This document shows, piece by piece, positions 39,575 to 50,706 of a stretch of DNA of 64,000 nt. The translations under genes were made by a program, and so were the position numbers. The DNA comes from Nicotiana tabacum. Taxonomy: Eukaryota; Streptophyta; Magnoliopsida; Solanales; Solanaceae. The first letter of the stretch is position 1; every line of letters begins with the position of its first letter. The stretch covers positions 49,049,792-49,113,791 of the forward strand of contig NC_134090.1 in the NCBI RefSeq assembly GCF_000715075.1, written 5' to 3'. A model generated the notes under the pieces. That model did no database searches, was not told where the DNA came from, and saw only the letters and a list, made by a program, of their open reading frames with translations.

Positions 39575-39763
39575 GTACCATGTGTTCGCAATCAAACAAA
39601 GTACCGGAAGAAACTGGACCAAAATGGTACTGGAGGGGATCCAAACCCGGCCAAACAGCCTTTACATGATCGATCTCCAATAAGAGTAAGACTAGAAAGC
39701 ACAAAAGTGATCGATCTGGAAAACGACTTAAAACGCCTATTTGAAACTTACATCAGAATTTAG
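39575..39763 (+). CDS. Exon-like fragment, unrecognised protein
   Basis: Preceded by a good acceptor (TTCTTTTACAG at 39564-39574). The open segment of 62 codons to a TAG at 39763 has coding-like composition: RNQTKYRKKLDQNG, then a Gly/Pro/Asn linker, then SPIRVRLESTKVIDLENDL and a short amphipathic end RLFETYIRI. I do not recognise the family. No upstream exon on the plus strand was found; the DNA before it is the repeat array. It could be the last exon of a lost or duplicated gene, or a captured fragment. Confidence 0.35.
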   Translation, partial: VPCVRNQTKYRKKLDQNGTGGDPNPAKQPLHDRSPIRVRLESTKVIDLENDLKRLFETYIRI

Positions 39764-40059
39764 AATTAAAACAATTAATGTAGCCAAAGTTCATGAATTA
39801 TCTTTTCCATTAGCTCCAGTCAAAGAGAGAAAATCAAATTTAGGTGTTTACTCTAAAAAGTTATTTTTTCTTTTTTAACAAATTAATAATTTGTAATCAA
39901 CAGAAAATCAATCAGATTTTGAGTACTGAAAATAAACATTAGTAGTAGTTAGTAGTGTTGACATTTCCACTAACATCTGTAGCACTACTCCAATTTAGCT
40001 TTACATAGTCTAAGTCGTGCGTGGCTATGCAGAAAATTTGCAACACTGAATTCAAAAAA
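39764..40059. other. Intergenic, no gene seen
   Basis: AT-rich with no coding frame. It would hold a 3' UTR if the exon at 39575 is real. Confidence 0.35.
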
Positions 40060-40416
40060 AAATCAACTTATCTTGAGAAGTGTTTTTTCTCAAAAGTGTT
40101 TTTTTCAAAAGTACTTTTGGTGAGAAGCAGTTTGTGTTTGGCTAATTAATTTGTAAAGCACTTCTGAGTAGCAATTAGTGTTTGGTCAAGCTTTTAAAAA
40201 CTGCTTCTAAGAATATTTTTTTTAAAAGTATTTTTCAAAAAAGTGCTTGTGGAGAGAAACTACTTTTTTCTGCTTCTCCAAAACTACTTCTGCTTCTCCT
40301 CAAAAGCACATTTTTTCTTCCAAAAGCTTAACCAAAATACTTTAACGCTGGAAAAAAGTAATTTTTTGGAAGAAAAAAAAGTTCTTCTAAAATTGAAGAA
40401 GCTTCACCAAATAGGC
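40060..40416 (-). mobile_element. MITE-like element, copy 2 (inverted, degraded)
   Basis: Same word content as 3131-3469 in opposite orientation: AGAAGTG, AAAAGTACTTTTGGTGAGAAG, GTGTTTGGCTAATTAATTTG. The right terminus, reverse-complemented, is AGCCTATTTGGTGAAGCTTC, a mutated TIR. The left terminus lacks the GGCCAAAC word and seems truncated. Confidence 0.65.
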
Positions 40417-41219
40417 TATTAGTAAGTGACATGCTCAGCAGCTCGTTTTCAAATAGGTAAGTCAAATCCTCTGGAATGCAATGAAACGCAGCTGAAATTA
40501 AATATAGAATATTCTTTCTTTTTTCCTTCTAGAGACTTTTATAAATTGGAGGAAAAGACAAAATAGTTAAATAGCTCGACATAATGTCGAAAGACAATGA
40601 ATTTTCTCAAGGTCTTCAGTATCGCTGTGAATTATGATTTGCAGTGTTGAATCGTGGAATTTCTTTGTTTCAATGTTTTCGGAATATAAGCGTGTGACTT
40701 GTTATAATTTGATCCTGTTGATACTATAGAGAAAGGGTATGTCATCATAGACGCATGTTAGCATTCTCGCCTTTCTTCTCTTTTCAGGGCCTATTCGAAA
40801 GAGAATTCAGTGCTTTTTGGTACCACCATATCTGAATCGATTGTTTGCTATTCAAGAATTCTTGTTTAGGCAGCTCATACCATAAGATTTCAATTCTTCC
40901 TTAACTAGATAATCAACACTGAAAACGGTCTTTACATTAGATTGTTTGGTGTTTTGAAGATCCCTACCTCATTGACGGCAACTTCTGTTTTTATTATTGC
41001 CTTCATTGTTGCACCTTATCTTCTCGTTTATCTTCTTAATCTTATGATCAAATTGCCGGGCTTCTTTCAGGCTCTACTTGAAAGGCTTGCTTTCTTCAAA
41101 AAAGTTTTCTTTATTAAGAGTCCTTTAAGAACTCCTTCAGATATAAATTCACTTAACTTCATACTCATCAATGGGCGCCATTATTGTCATTTAAGAGGGG
41201 CTTGATCCTAGGATCTTGT
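40417..41219. other. Undefined region left of element D, with a hydrophobic open frame
   Basis: May include U3 of the D 5' LTR, whose left end I could not place. On the plus strand 40942-41205 is open, but it begins at a TTG with no ATG. It encodes a hydrophobic stretch ([20 protein letters not shown]) followed by basic residues. This could be a membrane-protein exon or chance, and I do not recognise it. Confidence 0.3.
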
Positions 41220-41513
41220 TCCTTAGGTATAACTATAAATAGTGAATTCAACAGCCATTGTAACAAATAAAAATTATGGCAAGCTTATGCTACACATTAT
41301 TCCAAGCTAAATAATACTTTATTTTCTGTCTAACATCATTCTTATTGCTGCCTTCGGAAATCTTGCTCCCAGAACAAAGTATGTGCTATTTTATCCCGAT
41401 TTCAATGATAAGTCTTATATTTAATTTAATTTATTTATTATTTTGGGATCAAATAGATTCGTTTATCTATAAACCACGCTATAAATTCAACAACATCGTT
41501 TTGCAGGTAAACA
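41220..41513 (+). repeat. 5' LTR (right portion) of element D
   Basis: Ends GCAGGTAAACA just before a PBS-like GTTTGGTGCCTACTGTGAGG, the same arrangement as in element A. A TATA signal ACTATAAATAG lies at about 41231. The left end is undetermined. Confidence 0.55.
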
Positions 41514-41617
41514 GTTTGGTGCCTACTGTGAGGCTTAGACAGTTGCGTAATTGAGTTGATCCTTGCATCTATTACTAATCCATTTGATTCTTTGTTCCTT
41601 AGCGAAAATCGTAAAAA

Positions 41618-42986
41618 ATGGCAGATAACAATGTCAACATCGCACACAACATTGAGGCACAAGAAAATTTACCTCATCACGAGGATTCGATTAGCAACAC
41701 CTACATCGAGAAGGATGTAGACATGCCGGTTCATGGCGGGAGGTATCCCCGACACATAGGGGAACTGACTCCTGACGATGTTGAGGACAAACACGTAGCG
41801 AAAACAGTGAGGATCTTGAGAGAACAGCAAAAGGCCACCATGGGCCACCTCTTACGGCAACACCAAGCCATGACAGAACTAAGAAAAGCGTTCTCGGGCG
41901 CTTCCAACAACGCGAATGGAAGAGGCCAGTTCCTCCCGGTGCTCCCGCAAATCAAACAACGCAAAAGGTTGATAACAACACCCCGAGGGGTGAGGTCGGC
42001 TTCGACGGGGCTGGGTGGATCGGCAGAGGATCTGGTAACAACAACAGTAATGATCCTTTCAAACCGAGCTCATGCGGTTTATAAAAAAAATAAATGCTCG
42101 AACGGACCAAATTCCGGGGTCATCGCTAGTTTTGAAGGGCTCAAACTCAAAGAAATACACTCACTTGACGTTCAAACCTAGCACAACACCAGAGTTAATT
42201 CTGAAGCGGTTCAAAATGCCAGATTTACCAAAATATGATGGGACTTCGGACCCTCAGGAACACATCACCACCTATATAATGGCGGTGAAAGGAAATGACT
42301 TGGCTCCACACGAGATCGAGTAGGTCCTACTAAAGAAGTTCGGAGAAACCCTTACGAAGGGGCCCCCGACATGGTACTTACTCTTACCCAAACGCTCAAT
42401 AGATTCCTTTGAGATGCTCGCGAACCCTTTCATCAAGGCCCACACCGGGGCCAGGAAGGTCCAGGCCCAGAAGGCGGACATATTCAGGATTTCGCAAGGA
42501 TAATGCGAGTTGCTGCTTAAGTTCATGACCAGGTTCCATAAAGAAAGGATGCTACTACCGGTCGTGCCAGATGAATGGTCAACTGAGGAGTTTACTAAAT
42601 GGTTGAACCCGAGGAGCTCCGACGGCTCCCAAAAATTGAAAGAAAGCCTGCTCGAGTTCCAGGAAACTTTATGGGCAGATGCCCATAACTGTTACGAATC
42701 AAAGATAAGAATAGAAGATGATCAGCTCGGGTTCCCAGCATCAACTAAGGGTGGGGATCAAGAAAAGAACATGGATAAGTTGAAGGATGATTTTGATGCA
42801 GATCGACGATCTTCTAAGGGTCAAATTTTGCCCTACGAAAAGGCCGAAGGACGCGACAGAGGGTTCCGGTCGGTAAATAGGTTTGCGCCCGATAGAAAAA
42901 ATGATTGCAACCAGAATAGTAGGTCATTGCAATATAAAGAGGTATCAGATTCCTGGGATTCCACCTATCCCAGGCTGTCCGAGTAA
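41618..42986 (+). pseudogene. gag of element D
   Basis: ATG at 41618 opens 187 codons (MADNNVNIAHNIEAQENLPH), with a basic, Gln-rich middle. The gag core follows in another frame (MPDLPKYDGTSDPQEHITTY at about 42215; FKMRF-type continuation LLKFMTRFHKERMLLPVVPD at 42510). The tail is charged and Arg/Asp-rich, to 42986. It has two frame changes and stops at about 42321 and 42502. The core matches the Tat-type gag of element A. Confidence 0.78.
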
Positions 42987-44212
42987 AATTTCAATATCAC
43001 CGTAGTGGAGTTGGTATCGGCGATAAGGAACATCAAGGAAGCACGATTCCTGAGGCCGATGAGAACTGATCCCAGCTAGAGGGATCTTAATCTATGGTGC
43101 GAGTATCATAGGACTAACGGCCATCGGACTGGGAATTGTCGACATATCCGCGAGGAGGTGGCAATGTTATTGAAAACTGGCCATCTTAGAGAGATTCTTA
43201 AGCGACCGAGCTAAAAACGATTACGGTCGCAACCCGGATAATGCAAAGCCCTTGAAGATCGGTGAAGATCCTCCTCAGCAGACCATCAGCATGATTTCTG
43301 GGAGAAACGAGATCAACAGTGTAACCTTCTCGGTAGAAAAAAAAAGATAAAAGTATCGGTGACTTATAGCAAGAGACTCCGAGAAGTTGTCGAGGACGAT
43401 ATCACCTTCACAGAAGAAGGCGCCGATGGACTTCTGCTACCGCACAATGATGCCTAGGTAATTTCTCTTAACGTTCTAGATTTTAAAATTAAACGTGTTT
43501 TGGTGGACCCAGAAAGTTCTGCCAATGTCATTCAATGAAGAGTACTAGAGCAGTCCAAGCTAACGGGAAGCATCATTTCAGCAACAAAGCTCCTAGTCGG
43601 GTTCAACTTAGTATGTGTAACAACCCGAGGGAAGATCTTGCTGCCCACGAATGTCGAAGGGATCATGAAGACTACCTTGTTTGTAGTAGTAGATGGCAAC
43701 ATGGGCTAAAACATAATTCTTAGCAGACCATGGCTATAAGAGATGAAGGTTGTACCATCAACATATCACCAAATTCAGAAATTCCCAAATCCAGGGGGAA
43801 TCAAACAAGTAAGAGGAGATCAAATGGAGGCAAAGGAGATAAAAATGGTCTCAAATTCCAGCAGTAAAGTGAAGGAACACACGACATAGTAATTATAGGA
43901 ACCGATGCCTGCCCCCGAACCAAAGGAATATGACAAAAGTGAGGAGTTGTCGGAATCCCACCAGGTAATAAGGTATTTCCAGGTACTAGATGAAACAGAC
44001 GCGACTAAGTAAATGATAGAAGAACTCAAACAAGTGGCGTTGTTCGAAAAGTTTCTAGAGAGGAAGTTCCACTTGGGGACAAGACTAAATCCCGAGCTCA
44101 AGTCAGGATTTATAGAATGCCTTAAAACTAACATTGAATGTTTGGCATGGTCGCATGCGGATATGATAGGTATCCTTAGAGGTGGTCGTGCACAAGCTAA
44201 TCCTGGAACCTA
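42987..44212 (+). pseudogene. Protease region of element D
   Basis: Decayed. The active-site block reads VLVDPESSANVI at about 43495-43535, where family members have D-x-G-S-S; here Glu replaces the Gly, so it would be inactive. Many stops surround it. The stretch up to about 44200 is the pro-RT linker. Confidence 0.6.
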
Positions 44213-45206
44213 GCATTCTGCCGGTAAGGCAAAAGAAGTTCCCAATTGCCGAGGCCAGAATCAAGTTTGTCAAAGAAGAGATAACTTGATTGCTTGATAT
44301 CGGTTCAATACGGGAGGTAAAGTATCCCAACTGGCTAGCTCTAGTTCCAGAAAAGAATAATAAATTCTGTATGTGTGTAGATTATAAGGATCTGAATAAG
44401 GCATGCCCAAAAGACTCATTCCTATTTCCAAACATTGATCAAATGGTTGATACAACGACCAGACATAAGTTGATGACTTTCCTCGATTCCAATTCCTGGT
44501 ACAACCAAATTAAGATGAACCCGGAGGATCATGAAAAAATTTCGTTCATAACAAACTTTGACACATACTGCTACAATGTGATGCCCTTCATGCTTAAGAA
44601 TACCGGAGTCACTTATAAGAGGTTCATGAACAAAATGTTCGAAAAGACAATAGGGAAAATGATGGAAGTTTACATAGATGATATGCTGGGTAAGCCTTTG
44701 AATGCAGGTGACCATTTGAAACACCCGAAACCTTTGACATCCTAAAAAACAAAACATGAAGCTTAACCCTAAAAAGTATGCGTTCGAAGTCCGCTCTGGT
44801 AAATTTTTGGGTTTCCTGGTGTCACAAAGGAGTATCGAAGTCAATCCTGACAAGATCAAAGCCATGGAGGACATTTCAGACCAGCTGACAAACGTGAAAG
44901 AAGTCCAAAGACTAACCAGAAGACTAGCTGCTCTAGGCAGGTTCATTTCTCGATCTTCGGAAAATTGCCATCACTTCTTCTCACTTCTGAAGAAGAAGAA
45001 GAAGGTCTTTGAGTGGACTCCAGGATGCCAACCCACTCTAAAATACCTGAAACAGTATCTATCAAGCCCTTTGTTACTATCAAAATGGAGGAAGGCGAAC
45101 AGTTGCTAATATACTTAGCGGTCTCAGAGGTAGCGGTAAGTGTCGTTATAGTCCGGGAAGATGAAGGTACGTCAATCTCCTATATGTTATGTTAGCAAAA
45201 TTTTAT
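44213..45206 (+). pseudogene. Reverse transcriptase of element D
   Basis: Visible blocks are CVDYKDLNKACPKDSF (about 44373), TFLDSNSWYNQIKMNPEDH and the catalytic YIDD at 44671-44682. After a frame change come KLNPKKYAFEVRSGKFLGFL (44756) and RRLAALGRFISRS (44910), then the start of the RNase H link, up to the MULE insertion. Frameshifts near 44740 and 45080. Confidence 0.82.
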
Positions 45207-46238
45207 CGAAAAAGGTCCATTCATGCCAGTGAACTATACGAAATTGTACACATTTTCCCATTGTTAAAAGGTGGACTCAATCTTGCCCTTGCCATGTATA
45301 AGGTTGCTCAAATGCCAGTTTTTAGATTGACCTCACTAATAAAATATTTAGCACCAGATTTTGACACGTGTCAAAATCTGGTGCATTCCATCTATACCCT
45401 AATTTAAATAATAAACCAACTGACCCAATACCCTATTTTAATAAACTCTAATCCTATTTTATTGCCACACACTCTCACCTTTGCTTTCTTCTCCCAAATT
45501 CTCCTCTCACCATAGCTGATGGGTCAATACAAAGTGAGCTCCATATTTGAAAAGTGAGCTCATTTCAACTGGTTTTTAGCTGCAGAATGGTTTAAACCCT
45601 TATTTGATTGTTTATCAGGACTTAAAAAATCCAGCTTTCCGATGATTTTTCATTGTTCTTGACCTTATGTGATTAAATTTGCGTGGAGGTCAACAGTTGG
45701 ATATTGATCTTTTCCTTGCAATTATTTTTTGTTTTCTAGTTATTTTTACCATTGGCATGTATAACATCAATGACATAAGGCCGTAAATTCTGTTTTCTCT
45801 TGGCTTCCACTTTCCTGTTGTTGGTTGTTGTCATTAAAGTGACGTTGGCTCAAAATTCAGAGCCTGGCCGGTTTTGAAAATGCCAATGGCCAAAAATGGG
45901 GTTTGGATGTTGGGTTAACATATTTAAAGGGCAGCAAGTTATTGGGTAATAAAATAGGATTGGTGTTTATTAAAACAGGGTACTAGGTTGGGTCGGTTTA
46001 AGAAAATAAGGGTGATAGGTCGGGTTGATTTATTATTTAACTTAGGGTTTAGATGGAATGCATCAGATTGTGACACGTGTCAAAATGTGGTGCTAAATAT
46101 TTTATTAGTGAGGTCTGTCTAAAAAAAGGCATATGTGAGCCATTTTATACACGGCAAGGGCAGGATTGAGTCCACCTTTTAATGAATGGGCAAATGTGTA
46201 GAGTCTCGTATAGTTCATTGGCATAAATGGACATTTTT
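45207..46238. mobile_element. MULE-like non-autonomous DNA transposon
   Basis: About 1.03 kb with long terminal inverted repeats (about 45207-45400 and 46050-46238). They start with GAAAAAGGTCCATTCATGCC and, reverse-complemented at the right, GAAAAATGTCCATTTATGCC. AAAATTTTAT flanks both sides (45196-45205 and 46240-46249), a 10-bp target duplication (possibly 11 with one mismatch), within the range of Mutator-like elements. No transposase; the interior is AT-rich and non-coding. It interrupts RNase H of element D precisely. Confidence 0.85.
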
Positions 46239-47077
46239 CAAAATTTTATTAGGAGTGGAAACTCGTTATCCACACCTTCAAAAACTGGCCTTAGCTCTTG
46301 TAGTCGCCGCTCGAAAGCTTAGGCCTTATTCTCACTGCCACCCAATATTCGTGGTGACAACCTTTCCTCTACGGAATGTCCTTCACAAAAGAGAGATGTC
46401 AGGTCGACTAGCCAAGTGGGCGGTTGAAATTAGTGAATTTGATATTGAATATAAGCCCAGAATTGCGATCAAATCACAAGTTTTGGAAGACTTCATGGCT
46501 GATTTTAATCCCGGGACATCGGGAGTTTGAACCTTGTTCACGGACGAAGCCTCAAACATGAAAAGGTCCGGGCTCAAGGTAGTCTTAATCATGCCCTCAG
46601 GAGAAATCCTGAGATAGGCCATAAAAATTGTTCCCTTGACTAACAATGAAGCCGAGTATGAGGCTTTGATTGCAGGACTTGAAATGGCCCGGTGACTAGA
46701 ATCCAAGGTCATTGAAATCAAATGCGATTCCTAATTGGAGGTAAATCAAGTATATGGAATCTTCAACACCAAGGAGGAACGCATGCACAAATATGTGGTG
46801 AAAGTTCAAACTCTAAAGAAAAGTTCAGGAACAGTCAATCATCCACATCACAAGATAAGAAAACGCAAAAGTATATACACTAGACAATCTGGGCTTGCCC
46901 ACGAAAATGAAGGGATCAGATTGTGGTACGGTCGTACAGCTCATGCACCCCGCACTGGATTTGAGTGGTTATTATAAGGTAAATATAACCAACCTAGTTT
47001 GGGACTACAAAAATGAAATTATCGACTACCTTGAGCACGACAAGCTTCCCGAAGACCCAAAAGCATCCCGGGCACTC
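46239..47077 (+). pseudogene. RNase H region of element D (right of the MULE)
   Basis: Starts with VETRYPHLQKLALALVVAAR (46254), the usual end of the RT connection / RNase H start, then AKWAVEISEFDIEYKPR (46410) and the Tat-type second RNase H around NNEAEYEALIAGLEM (46640). It is riddled with stops from 46528 on and is cut at 47077 by element E. Confidence 0.75.
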
Positions 47078-47082
47078 TACAC

Positions 47083-48606
47083 TGATTGGTGCCAACCTTG
47101 CACTACTACAAAGTAGTGAGAGTGGCCGAAACAACCTTTACCCGAGAAGGTCGGGATCGATTTTCACAGGGAGCTAGAAATGGAAATTGAGTTTCTATCT
47201 AAATTAGAGATGTGTAATTGCTCTTAATTGCACTCCTAATCATAGTTGGTCTTTTGATTACTTCTAATATTATGCTAATAAGATACTAATTTAAGCTAAG
47301 AGTAAGATACTTGAGGGTTGTCTAAATAGTTAAGAAGGCACTAGGAAAGTGACTTTCTCCTAGGTAGATACTTGACGGATTCTTGAGTCTAAGGCTAGGT
47401 TTTCATGTTTGGGATTACGATATAACCAATGCATTGAACTTCTCACTCTGTACCTCTCGGTAGTTTGAGTGATTTTGCCCTAATTGACTTTCTCAAGACC
47501 AATTGGGTATGATAATTTGTGCAAGCCATTAGGGTTCAAGTTGGGTATTATTATCTCTAGGTTTAACCCTTTAATTGGGGCTATCAATCTCTTAAATACG
47601 CCCCAATTCCTTGTTGGACTAATTTTCCTAGACTCAAGTTCTCTTTCTCAAGAAGAACCCAAGTCAAATAGGCACAAATTAGTGTTTGTAACCACTAATT
47701 CAACATTGAAACCATAAATTAGTCCAAATATCAAACACCCATAGACATTCAAGCCTTAAAATACAAGACCCATCAAATACCCATATTAGGGTTGAGCCAC
47801 AACCCTAGCTAATGGGTCTAGCTACTCATGATAATAGAAAAAAATAAAGAAATAGATGAAGAAAAACCCCATAATATTTAATTACAAGCTAAAACATGAA
47901 GATTCAATGATAAAATTATTCTAAAATTATTCAAAATGGTAAAGGAACATTGTTCACGAGCGCAACCCAACGTTAAAATACAACTGATGACCCAAAAATG
48001 GGAAAAGAAACTATTTATACTCGCCCGAATTTTCTGGATAAAAATACCCCTGCAGGGGTAGTGCGGACCGCAAAAAATCGAGTGCGGCCGCATTGAGGCT
48101 TCTTAGCTTAAAACTCTGCTCTCTAAACTTGGCCACCGCGGGCCGCACAAAATGCACTGCGGCCGCGGTGGCTTCTATTGCGGTCCGCACAAAAAGGACC
48201 ACGGACTACACCGACAATGATTCCCCAAATTGGCAACTCTTTGAACTCCTGCTTTGCGGACCGCACAATATCGAGTGCGGCCACGATGAAGCCAATGCGG
48301 TCTGCATAAACTACTTTGCGGCCGCATTGCTTGAGTGTCTGAAATGATCACCTCTCTGAACTTCCTCATTGCGAACCACACAGAATGGAGTGCGGCCGCA
48401 TTGGACCTGTTGCACTATGCTTGGACTTGTTCTTGGTACTTGTGCATGTTTCACTCTTTTTGAGCTGGTTTTGACGAATTGTCACCTTGTTGACCAAACC
48501 CTGCAAACAAGTGCAACATGTAAGCCTTTGGGACTATTTTGTACACATTTTTAATCAAAACTCAAGTAAGAAGGAGTGTAAAATGCATCATAATCCTTAG
48601 TTATCA
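47083..48606 (-). repeat. 3' LTR of element E
   Basis: In plus reading it starts TGATTGGTGCCAACC and ends TAGTTATCA. It is the same length as the partner LTR and roughly 93% identical in the stretch compared. Carries several GCGGCCGC sites (48083 onward). Confidence 0.92.
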
Positions 48607-48624
48607 ACTCCCCCAAACTTAAGC
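48607..48624 (-). other. Polypurine tract of element E
   Basis: Minus-strand AAGTTTGGGGGAGT immediately precedes the 3' LTR, a typical Athila-style PPT. Confidence 0.7.
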
Positions 48625-50700
48625 TTTTGTTTGTCCTCAAGAAAACAAAATAAGACCCACCCCTTAAGAGTAAATCCAAGAAAATTCAGCTGACCTAAAG
48701 TGACATCATCTAGCATTAATTGGGACTAACAATTGCCTTCAATTCAAATGAATCATTAACAACATTCACTCTTTTAAGCCCCATGGATTTAGTGCGACAC
48801 AAGAGCATCAAGAGTTGACTCAACACATCAAAGAAACTCTTTCTATTACTTTGGTCATTGTGGAACCCAAACTCACACATCCTCAATTCTCCCTAAGCAA
48901 ACCTCACCTTTATGATTGTAGTACTCAGAACGAGGTTAATGGAAATACACTCATCTCTCTCAAAGAAAAGTCACAAGTCCGGCTCTAAGTACCATATGCT
49001 TGCCCTTTATGTGTGTCACCACTAATGTAAGCTTCATTCAACTTAAGATAATAAAGGGCTTTTGTGGAGATATAGTGCAAGCTTTTGGTTCAGGATAGGA
49101 AATGTTTTGTCTAAGTAGGTTCCATCTTCCCTTTAGCACTTCTTTTGCTTCATTTTGACACATATTCTCTTGACCTTTTAAGTCCTTTAACTTCTTTCTA
49201 AGGGGTTAGAGAGACACACTGTCACTCTTTCTTGTTCATTTCAAACTTTTTCTCTTTTCTCAACTTTCCACACCTTTCATCTTTTTATTATTATTGAATC
49301 CCTTCATTCTTTTCTACATTGATAATTCTTTTTTTGTCTTTTTGATTTTCTCTCTTTTTCATTGCTATTCATTTTCTTCATTTTTCTACCTTTTACCACT
49401 TTGTTGCATTCCTCGTCTCTCCCCCCAAACTTATACTTTTGCTTTGTGCTAAGGAAAGATCAGGTGCCAAGAGAGGGTATATTTAGAACGGGTAAATGCT
49501 TGTATCGTGGTTTTTGAAAGAAAAAGGTCTAAGGCTCAAAAGGGTTGACTAGGGATATTATCATTGGTAGGCTATGGAAGTGTTCACGAAATAATTCGGA
49601 TCAAGGAGAGCCTATAATCACATCTCAAGTCAAATTACACTTAGGATTTCGCCAAGACAAACATTCAGGGCAAATTCTAGACTAATGGCTCGGGACTTGG
49701 ACTTGCAATTCAAATTCTCACCACACGAGCTATGGGATTGCTAAAGAAACAGAGTCGGGGACCCACAACAACCTTAGTTGAGATTTGAGCAACATAATGG
49801 TCCCGAAAAACCACTTGATGATTATCGGTCAACACAAGAGTCTCAAGGTCACCACTTTCACCATCCTATACATAATAATTTGTTTTTTGACCATAAGATC
49901 AAAGGCAAATGTGTTAGGCCAAAGTGAAGCTTTGCTTAAGGCACCCTTACCAACTAGCTACTAAAAAGCAAAAAGAAATAGACTCAAACCCTTAAGAAGG
50001 TTGTCATGTCGTCCATTATCGGGACGAGCTACCCGGTTCACACAAACTCCACCTTTGGAAAGAACCGTGGCATTAAGAAAACCAAAGGCTTATTGCACAC
50101 AAAAACTCAAAACAAGAAGCTACTAAAATAAAATAAGAAGCTATGAAATGAAAATGCAGAAAGTAAAAATGAATATATACAAGAGGGGAATTAGTCTAAT
50201 ATACAATAGGGATAATGAATATATACATAAGAACGTAACTTTATATACAGACCCAAAAGTAAAAAGTATGAAAAAGTGCAATAAAATGATAAAGTTATAT
50301 ACATACCAAAGGTAAAATAAGCATAAAGAAAAAATACTGTCATATATACAGTCATCCAAATAGGGCTACCCCCTCACATGAAAACTAGCATTGTCCTCAA
50401 TGCTAACTAGCCAAAATAAGCACAAAATAAGGAAGTGAGGAAAAAGAAACGCCTTATCGGCCCTCCGTCTGCATAGGGTCCTGAGTCTGGGTCCCTGGGT
50501 CCTCGGTTTGCTCGGGAACCTGTGACTAGCTCCCTATACTCCGTGTCTCCATAGGGGCCTGGGCCTGGACTGAGTCATGGGCCTGTACTGGAATCTGGGG
50601 CTAGCTAGAGGATCCTTCCTATGGGTCCTCCAACTCTATGACAGCATCGTCAGTACGGAAAATCACCCTCTTCCTCTTGGGGGGGCCTCTCTGACTCATG
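48625..50700 (-). other. 3' untranslated region of element E
   Basis: No coding frame on either strand. Contains T/C-rich stretches in plus reading (49140-49440). Usual long spacer between the env-position ORF and the 3' LTR. Confidence 0.5.
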
Positions 50701-50706
50701 CTCTGG

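Noticed and set aside
50141..50359. Minus-strand Phe/Tyr/Ile-rich frame resembling a membrane peptide
   Set aside because: Low-complexity AT-rich 3' region of element E, no ATG context or homologous position in Athila coding order.
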